Positions 1 through 8,720 of a DNA stretch of 33,265 nt are shown here, in pieces (within the stretch, counting starts at the first letter, position 1; the number at the start of each line of letters is the position of its first letter). The translations under genes and the position numbers were made by a program. This DNA is from JBEKTY01 sp049515555. Its GTDB lineage: Bacteria; Planctomycetota; Planctomycetia; Pirellulales; Thermoguttaceae. Below the pieces are notes generated by a model. The model made no database searches and was not told where the DNA came from. It worked only from the letters and a program-made list of their open reading frames with translations. Where the stretch lies: assembly GCA_049515555.1 (NCBI GenBank), contig JBEKTY010000087.1, positions 1-33,265 of the forward strand, given 5' to 3'.

Positions 1-1
1 A

Positions 2-103
2 CGCATCGCCACGGCCCGCGAGTCGCACATCAAACGAACACGCAAAAAACTGCGGAAAATGGGCATCTACCTGAAAGATCTCATCCGCTGCAAATGGCCT
101 TGA
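2..103 (+). CDS. C-terminal fragment of an unidentified protein
   Basis: An open frame enters from the window edge and ends at TGA (101-103). The 33 visible residues are strongly basic, with KRTRKKLRKMG in the middle, and could be the recognition or wing part of a helix-turn-helix regulator, but this is a guess from charge pattern alone. It lies just before a degenerate heptad tract and the DUF58 gene. A MoxR ATPase is the usual upstream partner of DUF58 genes; this tail does not obviously look like one. Family unknown. Confidence 0.4.
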   Translation, partial: RIATARESHIKRTRKKLRKMGIYLKDLIRCKWP

Positions 104-118
104 ACTTGCGCAGTAATA

Positions 119-153
119 CTAAATCCCCAAATCCCTAAATCCCTAAACCCCCA
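119..153. repeat. Degenerate heptad tract, unit AAATCCC(C/T)
   Basis: About four copies of a 7-8-bp unit (AAATCCC, with C or T following) sit between the upstream stop and the TTG start of the DUF58 gene, replacing any recognisable ribosome binding site. It is the first of about ten such tracts in the window, each with a different unit. Confidence 0.75.
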
Positions 154-156
154 CCC

Positions 157-1062
157 TTGCCCCTGTTCGGTCCCGAGCTTCTGAAACGCTTCCACTATCT
201 GTCGCTGGTCGCGGGGCGGCTGGGCGGTAGTCCGCTTCTGGCCACCGCGCGGTGCAGGCTCCCGGCCGGCGGGACCGAGGTGACCGACTACCGCGACTAC
301 GTGCCCGGCGACGACTTCTACCACATCCACTGGACCTGGTGCGCCCGGCGGGACGAGCTGCTGGTAAAGGTCTTCGAGTGCGATCCGCCGCGGTACGTAT
401 ATCTGCTGGTGGACTGTTCGGCGAGCATGGCCCTGGGCCGGCCGGCGAAGTTCCAGCTTGCCCGACAGATCGCGGCCGCGCTGGGCTACGTCAGTCTGGC
501 CGCCGGCGACCGGCTGGCCGCGGCGGCCCTGGCCGACACACTGGTGGCCGAGTTGCCGACGATCTGTCATCCGGCGCGGCTGGTGCGGCTGCTGCGGTTC
601 CTCGAGGGGCTTTCGCCCGACGACGCCCGGACGTGCCTGGCCCGCTCGGCCGAGATGTTTGTGCGCCGGCGGCCGCCGCCCGGCCAAGTGATCGTGCTCA
701 GCGACCTGTACGATCCGGACGGCTATCGGCGGGCCTTCGAGCTGTTGTGCTACCACGGGCACGAGCCGCGGCTGGTACACCTGTTCGACCCGCAGGAAGA
801 CAACCCCGGCCTGTTGGGCGACGTCGAGCTCGTCGAGGTCGAGTCGCAGGCCGTCCGCGGGGCGACGATCACCGAGCGGGCGGCCCTCCGCTATCGGGCC
901 CTGGTGGCCGAGTTTCGCCGCGCGGTACGCGATTTTTGCAGCCGGCAGGGCATCGTTTGCATGCAGTTGGCCTGCGATACGCCGCAGGACGAGGCCCTGC
1001 TGCGCGTGTTGGGCGGCACGCGAGCCAAGCCGAGCGGCACCGCCGCGACCGTCGGCAAATGA
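157..1062 (+). CDS. DUF58 domain-containing protein (VWA-like)
   Basis: 301 aa. The DUF58 signature is clear at residues 39-74 (GGTEVTDYRDYVPGDD, then HW and the conserved LLVKVFE), followed by a von Willebrand A-like fold with DCSAS at 86-90 that resembles a MIDAS metal site. DUF58 proteins usually work with MoxR AAA+ ATPases and membrane VWA (Bat-type) proteins; the exact biochemical role is not established. The start is TTG at 157: an in-frame TAA at 136-138 blocks anything longer, and the family's usual N-terminus (a short leader then LLKR..YLSL) begins right here. No Shine-Dalgarno is visible because the preceding bases are a repeat tract. First of three co-directional genes; the next starts 81 bases downstream, with another tandem tract in the gap. 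Family assignment is firm, function inferred. Confidence 0.9.
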   Translation: MPLFGPELLKRFHYLSLVAGRLGGSPLLATARCRLPAGGTEVTDYRDYVPGDDFYHIHWTWCARRDELLVKVFECDPPRYVYLLVDCSASMALGRPAKFQLARQIAAALGYVSLAAGDRLAAAALADTLVAELPTICHPARLVRLLRFLEGLSPDDARTCLARSAEMFVRRRPPPGQVIVLSDLYDPDGYRRAFELLCYHGHEPRLVHLFDPQEDNPGLLGDVELVEVESQAVRGATITERAALRYRALVAEFRRAVRDFCSRQGIVCMQLACDTPQDEALLRVLGGTRAKPSGTAATVGK

Positions 1063-1085
1063 ATACAAAATTTGCAATTCACGAT

Positions 1086-1137
1086 CCCTCAACCCCTCAA
1101 CCCCTCAACCCCTCAACCCCTTAACCCCCTCAACCCC
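1086..1137. repeat. Tandem octamer tract, unit CTCAACCC
   Basis: Roughly six copies of CTCAACCC, with slight decay at the 3' end (TTAACCCC), fill the gap between the DUF58 stop and the BatA-like start at 1144. The frame stays open through the tract, which would give a spurious N-terminal extension rich in LNPSTPQ if an earlier start were used. Confidence 0.85.
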
Positions 1138-1143
1138 TTCCCC

Positions 1144-2877
1144 ATGACCCTGGCACATCCCTGGGCACTGTTGGCGGGCCTGGCGGCGATTCCCGTCGTG
1201 CTGCTCTATTTGCGGCGGATGGGTGTGCAGCGGCAGGCCGTGGCCACGACCATGTTCTGGGACCGCGTGCTGGCCGAGCAGCCGCTGCGCCAGCTCTGGC
1301 GGCCGTGGCGGGAGCGGGCCTCCCTGGCCCTGCACCTGCTGGTGGTGCTGCTGGTGACGCTGGCCCTGGCCGAGCCGCAAATCCCCCCACCCCGCCGCGT
1401 GGTGGTAATCGTGGATAATTCCCAGCGCATGACCGCCACCGACGTGCAGCCCACGCGGCTGGCGGCGGCCAAGGGGGTTGCCGGGCGGCTGGTGGCCGGC
1501 CTGCGAACGTGCGACCAGATGGCGGTATTCTCCACGAACGTGCCGGCCGTCGTTTCCACGTGGCAGAGCGATCCAACATTGCTGCGGGCGGCGATCGAGA
1601 GAATCGAGCCCGTGGCGGGCCCGACCCGGATGTTCGAGGCCCTGCGCCTGGCCCGCTCGATCCAAGACCCGGCCGCCCCGCCCGGCAAGATATTCGTAAT
1701 TACCGACGGCTGCTTCGGCGGCGCGGCCAAACTGGCCGAGGAAGAAGGGGTGGCAGTTGTGCGGGTGGGCACGCGGGCCGATAACCGGGCCATCACGCAC
1801 TGGAGCTGGCGGCGGACACCGGCCGATCCTCGGGTGTGCCAAGTGCTGGCCGAGGTGCGCAACTACTCTGATCGGCCCGCCGACGGCCGCCTGGAAATCG
1901 TTGCCTCCGGCAGCCGTGCCCCCCTACCCATCGACTCGGTTCCCATCCGGCTGGAAAAGGACGGGCGGTGGTTGGGGCTGTTCGAGGCCACGCCCCCGCC
2001 AGGCGCCGATCTCTGGGCGAAGCTCGATCCGGCCGACAACTATCCGCCCGACAACACGGCTTGGTTCGGCTCCACCTACGGCTCCGCGCCGGTCACGGTG
2101 GTTACTGGCGACGAACGGCCGTTGCGAGCGGCACTGGAGGCAAATACGCTGGTCGAGTTGCGGGCGGCCGGCGCGAAGCCGCAAGCGGCTACCGGCGCCC
2201 CGGATGCTAATCCGCCTGAAGGCCCGTCAAACGGCGAGTTCCGCTGCCAAAGCGTGCTCGTTTTCCACGGTCAAGTGCCGGAGAAGCTGCCCGAGGGCCG
2301 GCTCCTGGTGCTCGGCGCTGGTCCGTGCGATTTGTGGCAGTGCGGCCCGGCACTGGATGATCCGACCGTGGCGCGGGTCGCCGAGGGGTTGCCCATTTTG
2401 GCCGGCGTGCGATTGACGGGCGCCGAGCTGCCCCGTGCGCGGCGGCTGGAATTGGCCGAGGCGGTCCGCCCGGCGGCGACGCCCCTGATGTGGTCGGCCG
2501 ACGGCTCGCCGCTGGCCTATGCCATCGAGCGGCTCAGCGGGCGGGTGGTCGTCATCAGCGGCGACCCCTCGGCGGGCAATCTCGCCCAGGCACCGGCCTT
2601 CCCGATCCTAATGGCCAATGCCGTGGATTGGCTGGCGGGGCGGGCCGGCCGCGGCACGGTGTTCACCAATGGCGTTTCCGACTCGTCCGCGGGCGCCTGG
2701 TGGCAAAGCGGCGCGGCCCACGGCGTGGACCTGCGGGTGCCCGAGGGGCTGGGCGTCGATGCGATGTCGTTTCGGGCCGGTTGGCCGGCCCCGCCCGTCT
2801 GGCTGTTTCTGGCTGGCTTGGCCCTGGCGCTGCTGGCGGCCGAATGGTGTCTCTATCAGCGGCGGTGGATGAGCTAG
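1144..2877 (+). CDS. BatA-like membrane protein with VWA domain
   Basis: 577 aa. Residues 1-20 form the first membrane helix (WALLAGLAAIPVVLLYL) and a second follows near 60-78 (LHLLVVLLVTLALA), the arrangement of the aerotolerance-regulator N-terminal domain (BatA type). A VWA domain follows from about residue 90; its metal site is degenerate (VDNSQRM in place of DxSxS). A long periplasmic part leads to a last membrane helix near the C-terminus (VWLFLAGLALALLAAEW). ATG 1144 is preferred because the family starts directly with this helix and everything upstream is repeat tract. It ends 2 bases before the next gene's ATG, so the two are translationally linked. Likely an envelope scaffold acting with the DUF58 and following VWA proteins; this is inferred from family context. 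Confidence 0.85.
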   Translation: MTLAHPWALLAGLAAIPVVLLYLRRMGVQRQAVATTMFWDRVLAEQPLRQLWRPWRERASLALHLLVVLLVTLALAEPQIPPPRRVVVIVDNSQRMTATDVQPTRLAAAKGVAGRLVAGLRTCDQMAVFSTNVPAVVSTWQSDPTLLRAAIERIEPVAGPTRMFEALRLARSIQDPAAPPGKIFVITDGCFGGAAKLAEEEGVAVVRVGTRADNRAITHWSWRRTPADPRVCQVLAEVRNYSDRPADGRLEIVASGSRAPLPIDSVPIRLEKDGRWLGLFEATPPPGADLWAKLDPADNYPPDNTAWFGSTYGSAPVTVVTGDERPLRAALEANTLVELRAAGAKPQAATGAPDANPPEGPSNGEFRCQSVLVFHGQVPEKLPEGRLLVLGAGPCDLWQCGPALDDPTVARVAEGLPILAGVRLTGAELPRARRLELAEAVRPAATPLMWSADGSPLAYAIERLSGRVVVISGDPSAGNLAQAPAFPILMANAVDWLAGRAGRGTVFTNGVSDSSAGAWWQSGAAHGVDLRVPEGLGVDAMSFRAGWPAPPVWLFLAGLALALLAAEWCLYQRRWMS

Positions 2878-2879
2878 CG

Positions 2880-5798
2880 ATGGACGATTCCCGTTGGCAT
2901 TTCGAGTTGACCCGGCCGCTGTGTCTGGCCGCCCTGGCGCTCGTGCCGCTACTGGTCGTCTACTGGCGGCGGACGCTGGTGCGGCTGCCGACGGCCCAGC
3001 AGCGGCTGTCGCTGGCCGTGCGGATGGTGCTCGTAGTGCTTGTGGTCGCGGCGCTGGCCGGTCCCAAGTTGCTCCGTCCGACGGGCCGGGAAATGATCGT
3101 CGCCGCGGTGGACCGCAGCCCGGGCATCTCGGCGGATACCGAGCCGATTGTGCGGCCGTTTCTCGAGGCAGCCCGCGGCACGACCCCACTGGAGCCCATC
3201 GAGTGGGCCCGGCCGGCGACGGACCTGGCCGGGGCGATCTCGGCGGCCCGGGCGGCAATCCCCGCCGACCGCGTGGGCAAGATCGTGCTGTTCTCCGACG
3301 GTAACGCAACCGAAGGCTATGCGTTGTCGGCGGCCCGGGCGGCCGGCGTGCCGGTGTTCACCGTGCCCCTGCCGGGGCCCGAGCAGGAGGTGTACGTCTC
3401 GGCCGTAACCGCGCCCGAGCAGGTGCGGCAGGACGAGCCGTTCTACCTGGACGTGAGCGTGTGGTCCAACCACGAAGACGACGGCACGGTCCGGCTGGCG
3501 CGTGGCGACGAACTGATCGAAGCCCGGCGGCAGCACGTGGCGGCGGGCGAAAATCGCGTGCGGTTCCCGGTAGTGGTCGCGGCGGGCCCGGCGGCCATGT
3601 TCACCGCCCGGCTGGACGGCTTCAAAGATACGCTGGCCGAGAATAACCAGGGGTCGTGCATCGTGATGGTGGGACCGCGGCCGCGGGTGCTGCTGGTCGA
3701 GGGCCAGCCGCTCGTGGGGCGAAACCTGGCCCAGGCCCTCCAGGCGGAGAAGGTCGAGGTCGAGGTCCGGCCGGCGGCCGAGTTGCCCGCCGCGGCCGAA
3801 GGGCTGGGCCGCTACGATCTGGTGATCCTGGCCAACGTGCCGGCCGAGTCGCTCCCGGCGGCCCAGATGGCGGCCCTGCGGAGTTACGTCCGGGACGCCG
3901 GCGGCGGCCTGATCGCCGTGGGCGGCGAGCGCTCCTTCACGGCCGGCGGATATCGCGGCACGGCGCTCGAGGACGTCCTGCCGGTGGTGTCCGAGCCGCG
4001 AAAGGAAAAGCCCCGGCCGGTGCTGGCCATGGCCCTGGTGTTGGATATCTCGGGCTCGATGGGCGAGGGGCCGGTGGGCCGCCGCAGCATCGACCTGGCC
4101 AAGCAGGCCCTGCAGCGGGCGGTCGAAACGCTCGCCCCGGGCGACCAGGTGGGCGTATTGGTATTCGAGGACAACTGCCGCTGGATCGCGCCCTTGGGGC
4201 CCGCCACCGACCGGCAGAAGATCATCGCGCAGATCGGCACGATCCAGGCCATGGGCGAGACGAGCATGTATCCGCCGCTGGAGCGGGCGTACCTGGCCCT
4301 CCGCGAGACGTTCGCCGACCTGAAGCACATCATCGTCATGACCGACGGCGTATCGAACCCCGGCGATTTCGACGCCTTGGCCAAGAAGATTGCGGCGGCG
4401 GGGATCACCATGTCCACGGTCGGCGTGGGCGGCGAGCCGGCCCGCCCGCTGCTGGAAGGCATGGCCAACAAGGCCAGGGGCCGGGCCTACTTCTGCGACG
4501 ACGCCGCCGCCGTGCCCAAGATCTTCGAGATGGAGACCATCAGCGCCAGCCGCATCGGCATTACCGAAGAGGCTTTCCGGCCGCAGGTCGTGCGGGCGGC
4601 CCAGGCCCTCGAAGGACTGGACTTCGCCGCCGCGCCGAACCTGCTGGGTTACGTCGAGACCCAGGCCAAGCCCGGCAGCCGGGTCGTGCTGGGCTCCAGG
4701 ACGGGCGAGCCGATCCTGGCGGGGTGGCACTACGGCCTGGGCAGCAGTGCGGTCTTTACTTCGGACATTACCAGCCACTGGGCGGCCACGTGGCTGGGCT
4801 GGCCCGGCTTCGGCCGCTTCTGGGGCCAGTTGGCCCGCCAGACGATGCGCCGCGAGGAGCCCAAGCCCACTGTGCTGCGGGTCGAGCCGGCGGCGGGCAC
4901 GCTGCGGGTCACGCTCGATGCCGTCGATCGACAGGGCAAGTTCATCAATGGGGCCCAGGCCGAGCTGTCCTTGTTAGACCCGCAGCGGAAGACGCGGAAG
5001 CTGGAGCTGGCCCAGGTGGCGCCGGGCCGCTATGCCGCCACGGCGCCGGCCGCCGCGGCAGGGCCATATTTCCTGGAAACCACGCTCCGCTGCCAGGGCC
5101 AAATCATCGACCACCAGCGGCGGGGCGTCGTCGTGCCATTCCCCGACGAACTGCGCATTCGGCCGACCAACACGGAACTGCTGAAGACAATCGCCCAGGC
5201 GAGCGGCGCCCAGTACGATCCGAAGCCCGCCGACGTGCTGGCGCCGTCGGGAAAGACGGTCCAATATTCCCAGTGGCTATGGCCTCACTTGCTCATTGCG
5301 GCCATGATCCTGCTCTTGATCGACCTGGCGCTGAAGCGCGTGGCCTGGCGGCCGCCGGATGGGGCGGACTGTAGGGTGGGTCGAGCGCAGCGAGCCCCAC
5401 CAAGCCCGGTGTCAACTGCCGACAGGCAGGGCCCGGCTGGCGGCGCCGCAGGCGGCTCCATGCTGTTGCTGTTGGCCGCGGTGCTGGCCTCCACGGATGG
5501 CGCCACGGCGGCCGACCTGCGGAGCGAACTCCGCTGGCATGCGGTTGCGCCGGCGGCGGCGGTGGATGCGATTCCGCCCGCGGCGGCGGCCGGCCCTTCG
5601 CTGGAGGACCTGGCCGCCGCGGCGGCTTCCAAGCCGCCGGCGACACTGGTTGCCAAGCCGCCGACGGGTGCGAAACCGCCAATGGTGGTCGAAGGCGAAG
5701 GCATCCCCTGGGCCTACCGCCAGATCGTTCGGCGTTACTTCGAGCTGCTGCCGGCCCCCACCCCCGGCCCATCTCCGACAAGCCGGCCAGCGAAGTAA
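2880..5798 (+). CDS. Large membrane VWA / GATase1-like protein
   Basis: 972 aa. Order: two N-terminal membrane helices (about 13-27 and 40-62); a first, degenerate VWA-like domain (VDRSPGIS near 80); an extracytoplasmic beta region; a class I glutamine amidotransferase-like fold at about 262-370 (VLLVEGQP, then YDLVILANV and AGGGLIAVGG, without an obvious catalytic Cys-His-Glu triad); a second VWA at about 384-570 with an intact MIDAS (LDISGSMG at 388, GETSM, MTDGVS); and a C-terminal membrane helix near 800-817. This architecture is common in planctomycete Bat-like operons. After the helix the frame runs through a palindromic repeat (5371-5402) translated as RVGRAQRAPPS, then into a second signal-peptide-like stretch beginning MLLLLAAVL (ATG 5460), an Ala-rich linker and a conserved-looking end (YRQIVRRYFELL). 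The tail may be a separate small secreted protein fused by the repeat. Start ATG 2880, 2 bases after the previous stop. Confidence 0.85.
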   Translation: MDDSRWHFELTRPLCLAALALVPLLVVYWRRTLVRLPTAQQRLSLAVRMVLVVLVVAALAGPKLLRPTGREMIVAAVDRSPGISADTEPIVRPFLEAARGTTPLEPIEWARPATDLAGAISAARAAIPADRVGKIVLFSDGNATEGYALSAARAAGVPVFTVPLPGPEQEVYVSAVTAPEQVRQDEPFYLDVSVWSNHEDDGTVRLARGDELIEARRQHVAAGENRVRFPVVVAAGPAAMFTARLDGFKDTLAENNQGSCIVMVGPRPRVLLVEGQPLVGRNLAQALQAEKVEVEVRPAAELPAAAEGLGRYDLVILANVPAESLPAAQMAALRSYVRDAGGGLIAVGGERSFTAGGYRGTALEDVLPVVSEPRKEKPRPVLAMALVLDISGSMGEGPVGRRSIDLAKQALQRAVETLAPGDQVGVLVFEDNCRWIAPLGPATDRQKIIAQIGTIQAMGETSMYPPLERAYLALRETFADLKHIIVMTDGVSNPGDFDALAKKIAAAGITMSTVGVGGEPARPLLEGMANKARGRAYFCDDAAAVPKIFEMETISASRIGITEEAFRPQVVRAAQALEGLDFAAAPNLLGYVETQAKPGSRVVLGSRTGEPILAGWHYGLGSSAVFTSDITSHWAATWLGWPGFGRFWGQLARQTMRREEPKPTVLRVEPAAGTLRVTLDAVDRQGKFINGAQAELSLLDPQRKTRKLELAQVAPGRYAATAPAAAAGPYFLETTLRCQGQIIDHQRRGVVVPFPDELRIRPTNTELLKTIAQASGAQYDPKPADVLAPSGKTVQYSQWLWPHLLIAAMILLLIDLALKRVAWRPPDGADCRVGRAQRAPPSPVSTADRQGPAGGAAGGSMLLLLAAVLASTDGATAADLRSELRWHAVAPAAAVDAIPPAAAAGPSLEDLAAAAASKPPATLVAKPPTGAKPPMVVEGEGIPWAYRQIVRRYFELLPAPTPGPSPTSRPAK
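5371..5402. repeat. Palindromic repeat, GGGTGGGTCGAGCGCAGCG family
   Basis: First of four copies of this element in the window (others at 21942-21973, 8721-8751 in the opposite orientation, and the clipped copy at 33256). It lies inside the large VWA gene and is translated RVGRAQRAPPS. Confidence 0.85.
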
Positions 5799-5803
5799 AC
5801 GGT

Positions 5804-6598
5804 TCAACCGGGGTGGTGGGCGTGGGTGCCCGGGTGGCTCTGGATATCTTTCATTTCACGGATCCAGATGTTCCGGAAGCGGACCGGGTTGCCGTGGAAC
5901 TGAAGGCCGACGGGTCCCTTGGCCGGTTGAGGCGTGTAGCGGGGCTTCTGGTCCCACGAGGTCAGGCCGGTGAGCTCGAAGTGGTTCTGCACGACGACGC
6001 CGTTTTGCAGCACGGTGACGCAGGCCGGCTTGAGGAGCTTGCCCGCGGCGTCGAAGCGGGGTGCTTCCCAGAGGATGTCGTAGGTTTGCCACTGGCCCGG
6101 CTTGCGGCAGCAGTTGACCATGGGCGGGTGCTGCTTGTAGATGGCGGCCGCCTGGCCGTCGTAATAGGTGTCGTTGTCGTAGGAGTCGAGGATTTGGATT
6201 TCGTACAGGCCCATCATGAATACGCCGCTGTTGCCGCGTCCCTGGCCGCTGCCGACGACCTTCTCCGGCGTGGCCCACTCGACGTGCAACTGGCAGTCGC
6301 CGAAGGTCTGCTTGGTGTGGATGTCGTGGCCGCCGGAGACGACGTAATTCTCCTGGACGGTCCACTTGTCGGCGTCGGCCCAGGCGGACATGTCCTTGCC
6401 GTCGAAGAGAACCACGGCGTCGGAGGGCGGGCCGCCGCCGGCGCCGGGCTCGATGATCGGCGGCTGGGGCCATACGACCGGCGGGAAGTACTCGGCGCCG
6501 CAGGCCAGCGTGGAGACGGCGATTGCCAAGCCGCAGGCGGCCAGCAGCCCCTTCCAGCGGCCGACATTGAACGTTCGGGGGCACAGATCGCGTTGCAT
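5804..6598 (-). CDS. Secreted DUF1080 (3-keto-disaccharide hydrolase-type) protein
   Basis: 264 aa. Residues 13-35 form a signal peptide (KGLLAACGLAIAVSTLACG; a lipobox-like cysteine is possible). The mature part is one DUF1080 jelly roll: VVLFDGKDMSAW opens the domain, then GNSGVF, YEIQILDS, the W-x-Y-D-I sandwich strands and a closing FRNIWIRE. Some DUF1080 proteins have been shown to cleave 3-keto-glycosides made by Gfo/Idh/MocA oxidoreductases, and such an oxidoreductase is present at 25.3-26.6 kb, though not adjacent. Start ATG at 6598 has AGGAG 7 bases upstream. It ends convergently, 5 bases from the VWA gene. A long heptad tract separates it from the PP2C gene upstream, so it may be transcribed on its own. 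Substrate unknown. Confidence 0.9.
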   Translation of the reverse strand: MQRDLCPRTFNVGRWKGLLAACGLAIAVSTLACGAEYFPPVVWPQPPIIEPGAGGGPPSDAVVLFDGKDMSAWADADKWTVQENYVVSGGHDIHTKQTFGDCQLHVEWATPEKVVGSGQGRGNSGVFMMGLYEIQILDSYDNDTYYDGQAAAIYKQHPPMVNCCRKPGQWQTYDILWEAPRFDAAGKLLKPACVTVLQNGVVVQNHFELTGLTSWDQKPRYTPQPAKGPVGLQFHGNPVRFRNIWIREMKDIQSHPGTHAHHPG

Positions 6599-6624
6599 GA
6601 TCGAACTCCTGGGGTGTGAAAAGG

Positions 6625-6800
6625 GTTGTCAGTTGTCGGTTGTCAGCGGTCAGCTATCAGCGGTCAGCTATCAGCTTTCGGTTTTCGGCTCGCCGCTGGC
6701 CGGTTGTCAGTTGTCAGTTGTCAGCTTTGAGTTCTCGGCTCACCATTCGCCATTCGCCACCCGCCACTCACCACTCACCACTCACCACTCACCACTCGCC
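6625..6800. repeat. Two abutting degenerate heptad tracts (TCAGTTG/TCAGC type and CACCACT/CACCATTCG type)
   Basis: Bases 6625-6735 are built from TCAGTTG, TCAGCGG and TCAGCTA-like heptads; bases 6740-6800 from CACCATT, CGCCATT and CACCACT. They fill the spacer between the PP2C stop and the DUF1080 start on the minus strand. No gene or clear terminator is visible in the spacer. Two different units lie next to each other, unlike an ordinary minisatellite that expands one unit. Confidence 0.85.
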
Positions 6801-6803
6801 CGT

Positions 6804-7811
6804 TCACTCCTTCTTCGGCGGCTCCTGCTTCTTGCCGAACTTTTCGCGGTACATGCGGAGGGCCTTCTGCTTGAGCGACTTGAAGCCCTGCACCACGCGC
6901 TCGGAGGCCTGGTCGGCCTCGTCGGCCACGCGGGCCGACACCGGGCGGACCTCCTTCGAGGCCGAGCGGATCCAGCCCAAGTCCGCTTCCGCGGCCGAGT
7001 CGGCTTCCGCGCCGGGCTCGGCGGCGGGCGGCCGCTGGGCGGGCTCGGCGGGCGGGGCCACCGTCAGCAGCACCATGGTCGTGTCGTCGGTGCGGATCTG
7101 CCGCTGCTGCCGCAGCCAGAGGATGCCGGAGCGCCACTCGTCCTCCGGCATTCGCCAGAAATCGTCCCAGGCCGGCAGGTCGCCCGTCTCGTACGACCGC
7201 ATGGCCCATTCGGCCAGGGCGTCGGTGCACAGGATCAGCCGGTCGTCGGGGTAACAGACCTCGTCCAGCGTGGCGAATTGGAGCAGGTGGTCGCGCTTGA
7301 GATCAACGCTGCCCAGTACGATGGGGTCGGCCTGGAACTCGGCCGATTCCTTTTGCGGGAAGGTCCGCACCAACTCGCCACCGCGGACGTGGAACAGGCA
7401 GCTATCGCCGATGGCATGGCCCGTGAGGCGGTAGCCGCCGAACGAGCCGGGGCGGGCCCGCTCGTCGGCGAGCACGCGGACCCACAACAGCGTGGAGAAG
7501 GCCCCGGTGGGCAATTTCGGCCGCTGGAACCAGGCCAAGCCGCTGGTATCGATCCGGCCGGCCCAGGTTTGCCGCTGCTCTTGGAGCCAGGCGGCCAGGG
7601 CCTGGGGGTCGGCGGGATCGAGGTCGTGGGCCACCACGGCCTCGGCCAGGATGGCGGCCCAGGGGCCGGCGAACAGGCTCGACGACACGCCGTCGGCGAC
7701 GGCGGCGATCCCCCGCTGGGCATCCGTGCACGAGGCGTCCTGGTACTCCGAGGGTTTCTCGGGGTCCTTGGCCAGGGTCAAGACGCGGCTTTCAAACCTG
7801 GATCGCATCAT
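6804..7811 (-). CDS. PP2C-type protein phosphatase (TerY-P triad member)
   Basis: 335 aa, soluble. PP2C metal-binding motifs are present in order: QDA at 24-26, AVADGVSSS at 38-45, GHAIGDSCLF at 131-140, CTDALAEWA at 195-203 and TDDTTMV at 241-247. These Asp residues bind the two catalytic metals of Ser/Thr phosphatases. After residue 250 comes a Pro/Ala-rich linker and a basic helical tail (KSLKQKALRMYREKFGKK) that may bind a partner or nucleic acid. It is the last gene of a minus-strand run kinase, VWA, PP2C, and starts 6 bases after the VWA stop, so co-translation is likely. This gene trio is described as the TerY-P triad, proposed to be a phosphorylation-controlled stress module. The phosphatase is expected to reverse the action of the kinase at 8.8-11.5 kb. 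Two ATGs are adjacent (7811, 7808); the longer is used. Confidence 0.88.
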   Translation of the reverse strand: MMRSRFESRVLTLAKDPEKPSEYQDASCTDAQRGIAAVADGVSSSLFAGPWAAILAEAVVAHDLDPADPQALAAWLQEQRQTWAGRIDTSGLAWFQRPKLPTGAFSTLLWVRVLADERARPGSFGGYRLTGHAIGDSCLFHVRGGELVRTFPQKESAEFQADPIVLGSVDLKRDHLLQFATLDEVCYPDDRLILCTDALAEWAMRSYETGDLPAWDDFWRMPEDEWRSGILWLRQQRQIRTDDTTMVLLTVAPPAEPAQRPPAAEPGAEADSAAEADLGWIRSASKEVRPVSARVADEADQASERVVQGFKSLKQKALRMYREKFGKKQEPPKKE

Positions 7812-7817
7812 TGGAGT

Positions 7818-8684
7818 TTACCGCAGGCCCGGCGCGGCCTGGGTCCCCATGTTCAGGAACTGGATCAGACAGACCATGTCGGCGTTAAAGGCCATGCCCC
7901 GGGCGTTGGGCTGCAAGGGGAATCCCTCGGACACGGCGTGCCGGTAGAAGGGCTCGGGCAAGACGCTGGACATGTTGAACAGGGCCCGGGCCAGCTCGTC
8001 GGGCAACCCCTGCTCGGAGGCGGGGAACATGAACGGATCGGCGGCGGTCATGGAAAGATGGCAGTTGAACAAGAGCACGTTGCCGTCTTCGGTGGCCAGG
8101 GCCTTCAGGGCGTCGGCGTAGGGGATGGGGTTGCCGTCCTGCGATTCGCCGTCGCTGATGTGGACCACGATGGGCGGGAAACTGCGGGGATGCTGGCCGA
8201 TCCAATCGGCCAGCACCTGGTGCGCCAGGTAGAGCATGTGGCACATGGGAGTGCCCCCCTCGGCCCGCGGATCCACCCACACCGGCATCTCGCAGGGCAC
8301 CTGCAGGATCTCGCCCGTCTGCTCGTCGGGGAGGTACTGCGTGCGGGTGTCGATCCGCGCCGGGTGCGCGCCGATTTCGGAGATCGACGACAGCACCCGG
8401 CCGGCCAGCGGTCCCTGCAGGGCCGGCTCGATGATCGGATTGGCGTTCTGGTCGGTGCGGTAGCCGAACACGCCGATGTCCATCCAGTCCTTGATGCCCT
8501 CGTCGCCGCTGGCGCGGATGGCCATGTTCTGGAGCCAGCCGTTAATGGCCGCCACCAACTCGTCGCACTTGCGATTGGCCGAGTTGCCCAGCGGCTCTTC
8601 CATCGAGAACGACTGGTCCAACAGGAACAGGAAGCAGGCCTTGTTCTGGCGACTGATGGATTGGGTATAGTGTGCGCGATACAT
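7818..8684 (-). CDS. TerY-like VWA protein
   Basis: 288 aa, cytosolic VWA domain with an intact MIDAS: LDQSFSM (D23, S25, S27), GGTPM (T145) and HISDGES (D178). It lacks membrane helices, unlike the VWA proteins at the start of the window, and resembles the TerY class that acts as a metal-dependent scaffold. The gene sits between the kinase gene and the PP2C gene, in the same direction, as expected for a TerY-P triad. Start ATG 8684 has AGGAG 6 bases upstream. The C-terminal 60 residues (YRHAVSEGF onward) may be specific to this group. The VWA protein is likely the phosphorylated target or adaptor of the kinase/phosphatase pair; this is inference from published comparative genomics, not from this sequence. 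Confidence 0.87.
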   Translation of the reverse strand: MYRAHYTQSISRQNKACFLFLLDQSFSMEEPLGNSANRKCDELVAAINGWLQNMAIRASGDEGIKDWMDIGVFGYRTDQNANPIIEPALQGPLAGRVLSSISEIGAHPARIDTRTQYLPDEQTGEILQVPCEMPVWVDPRAEGGTPMCHMLYLAHQVLADWIGQHPRSFPPIVVHISDGESQDGNPIPYADALKALATEDGNVLLFNCHLSMTAADPFMFPASEQGLPDELARALFNMSSVLPEPFYRHAVSEGFPLQPNARGMAFNADMVCLIQFLNMGTQAAPGLR

Positions 8685-8720
8685 TTGGAACTCCTAAGCC
8701 CTTGTTGCGGAAAGGATTAT

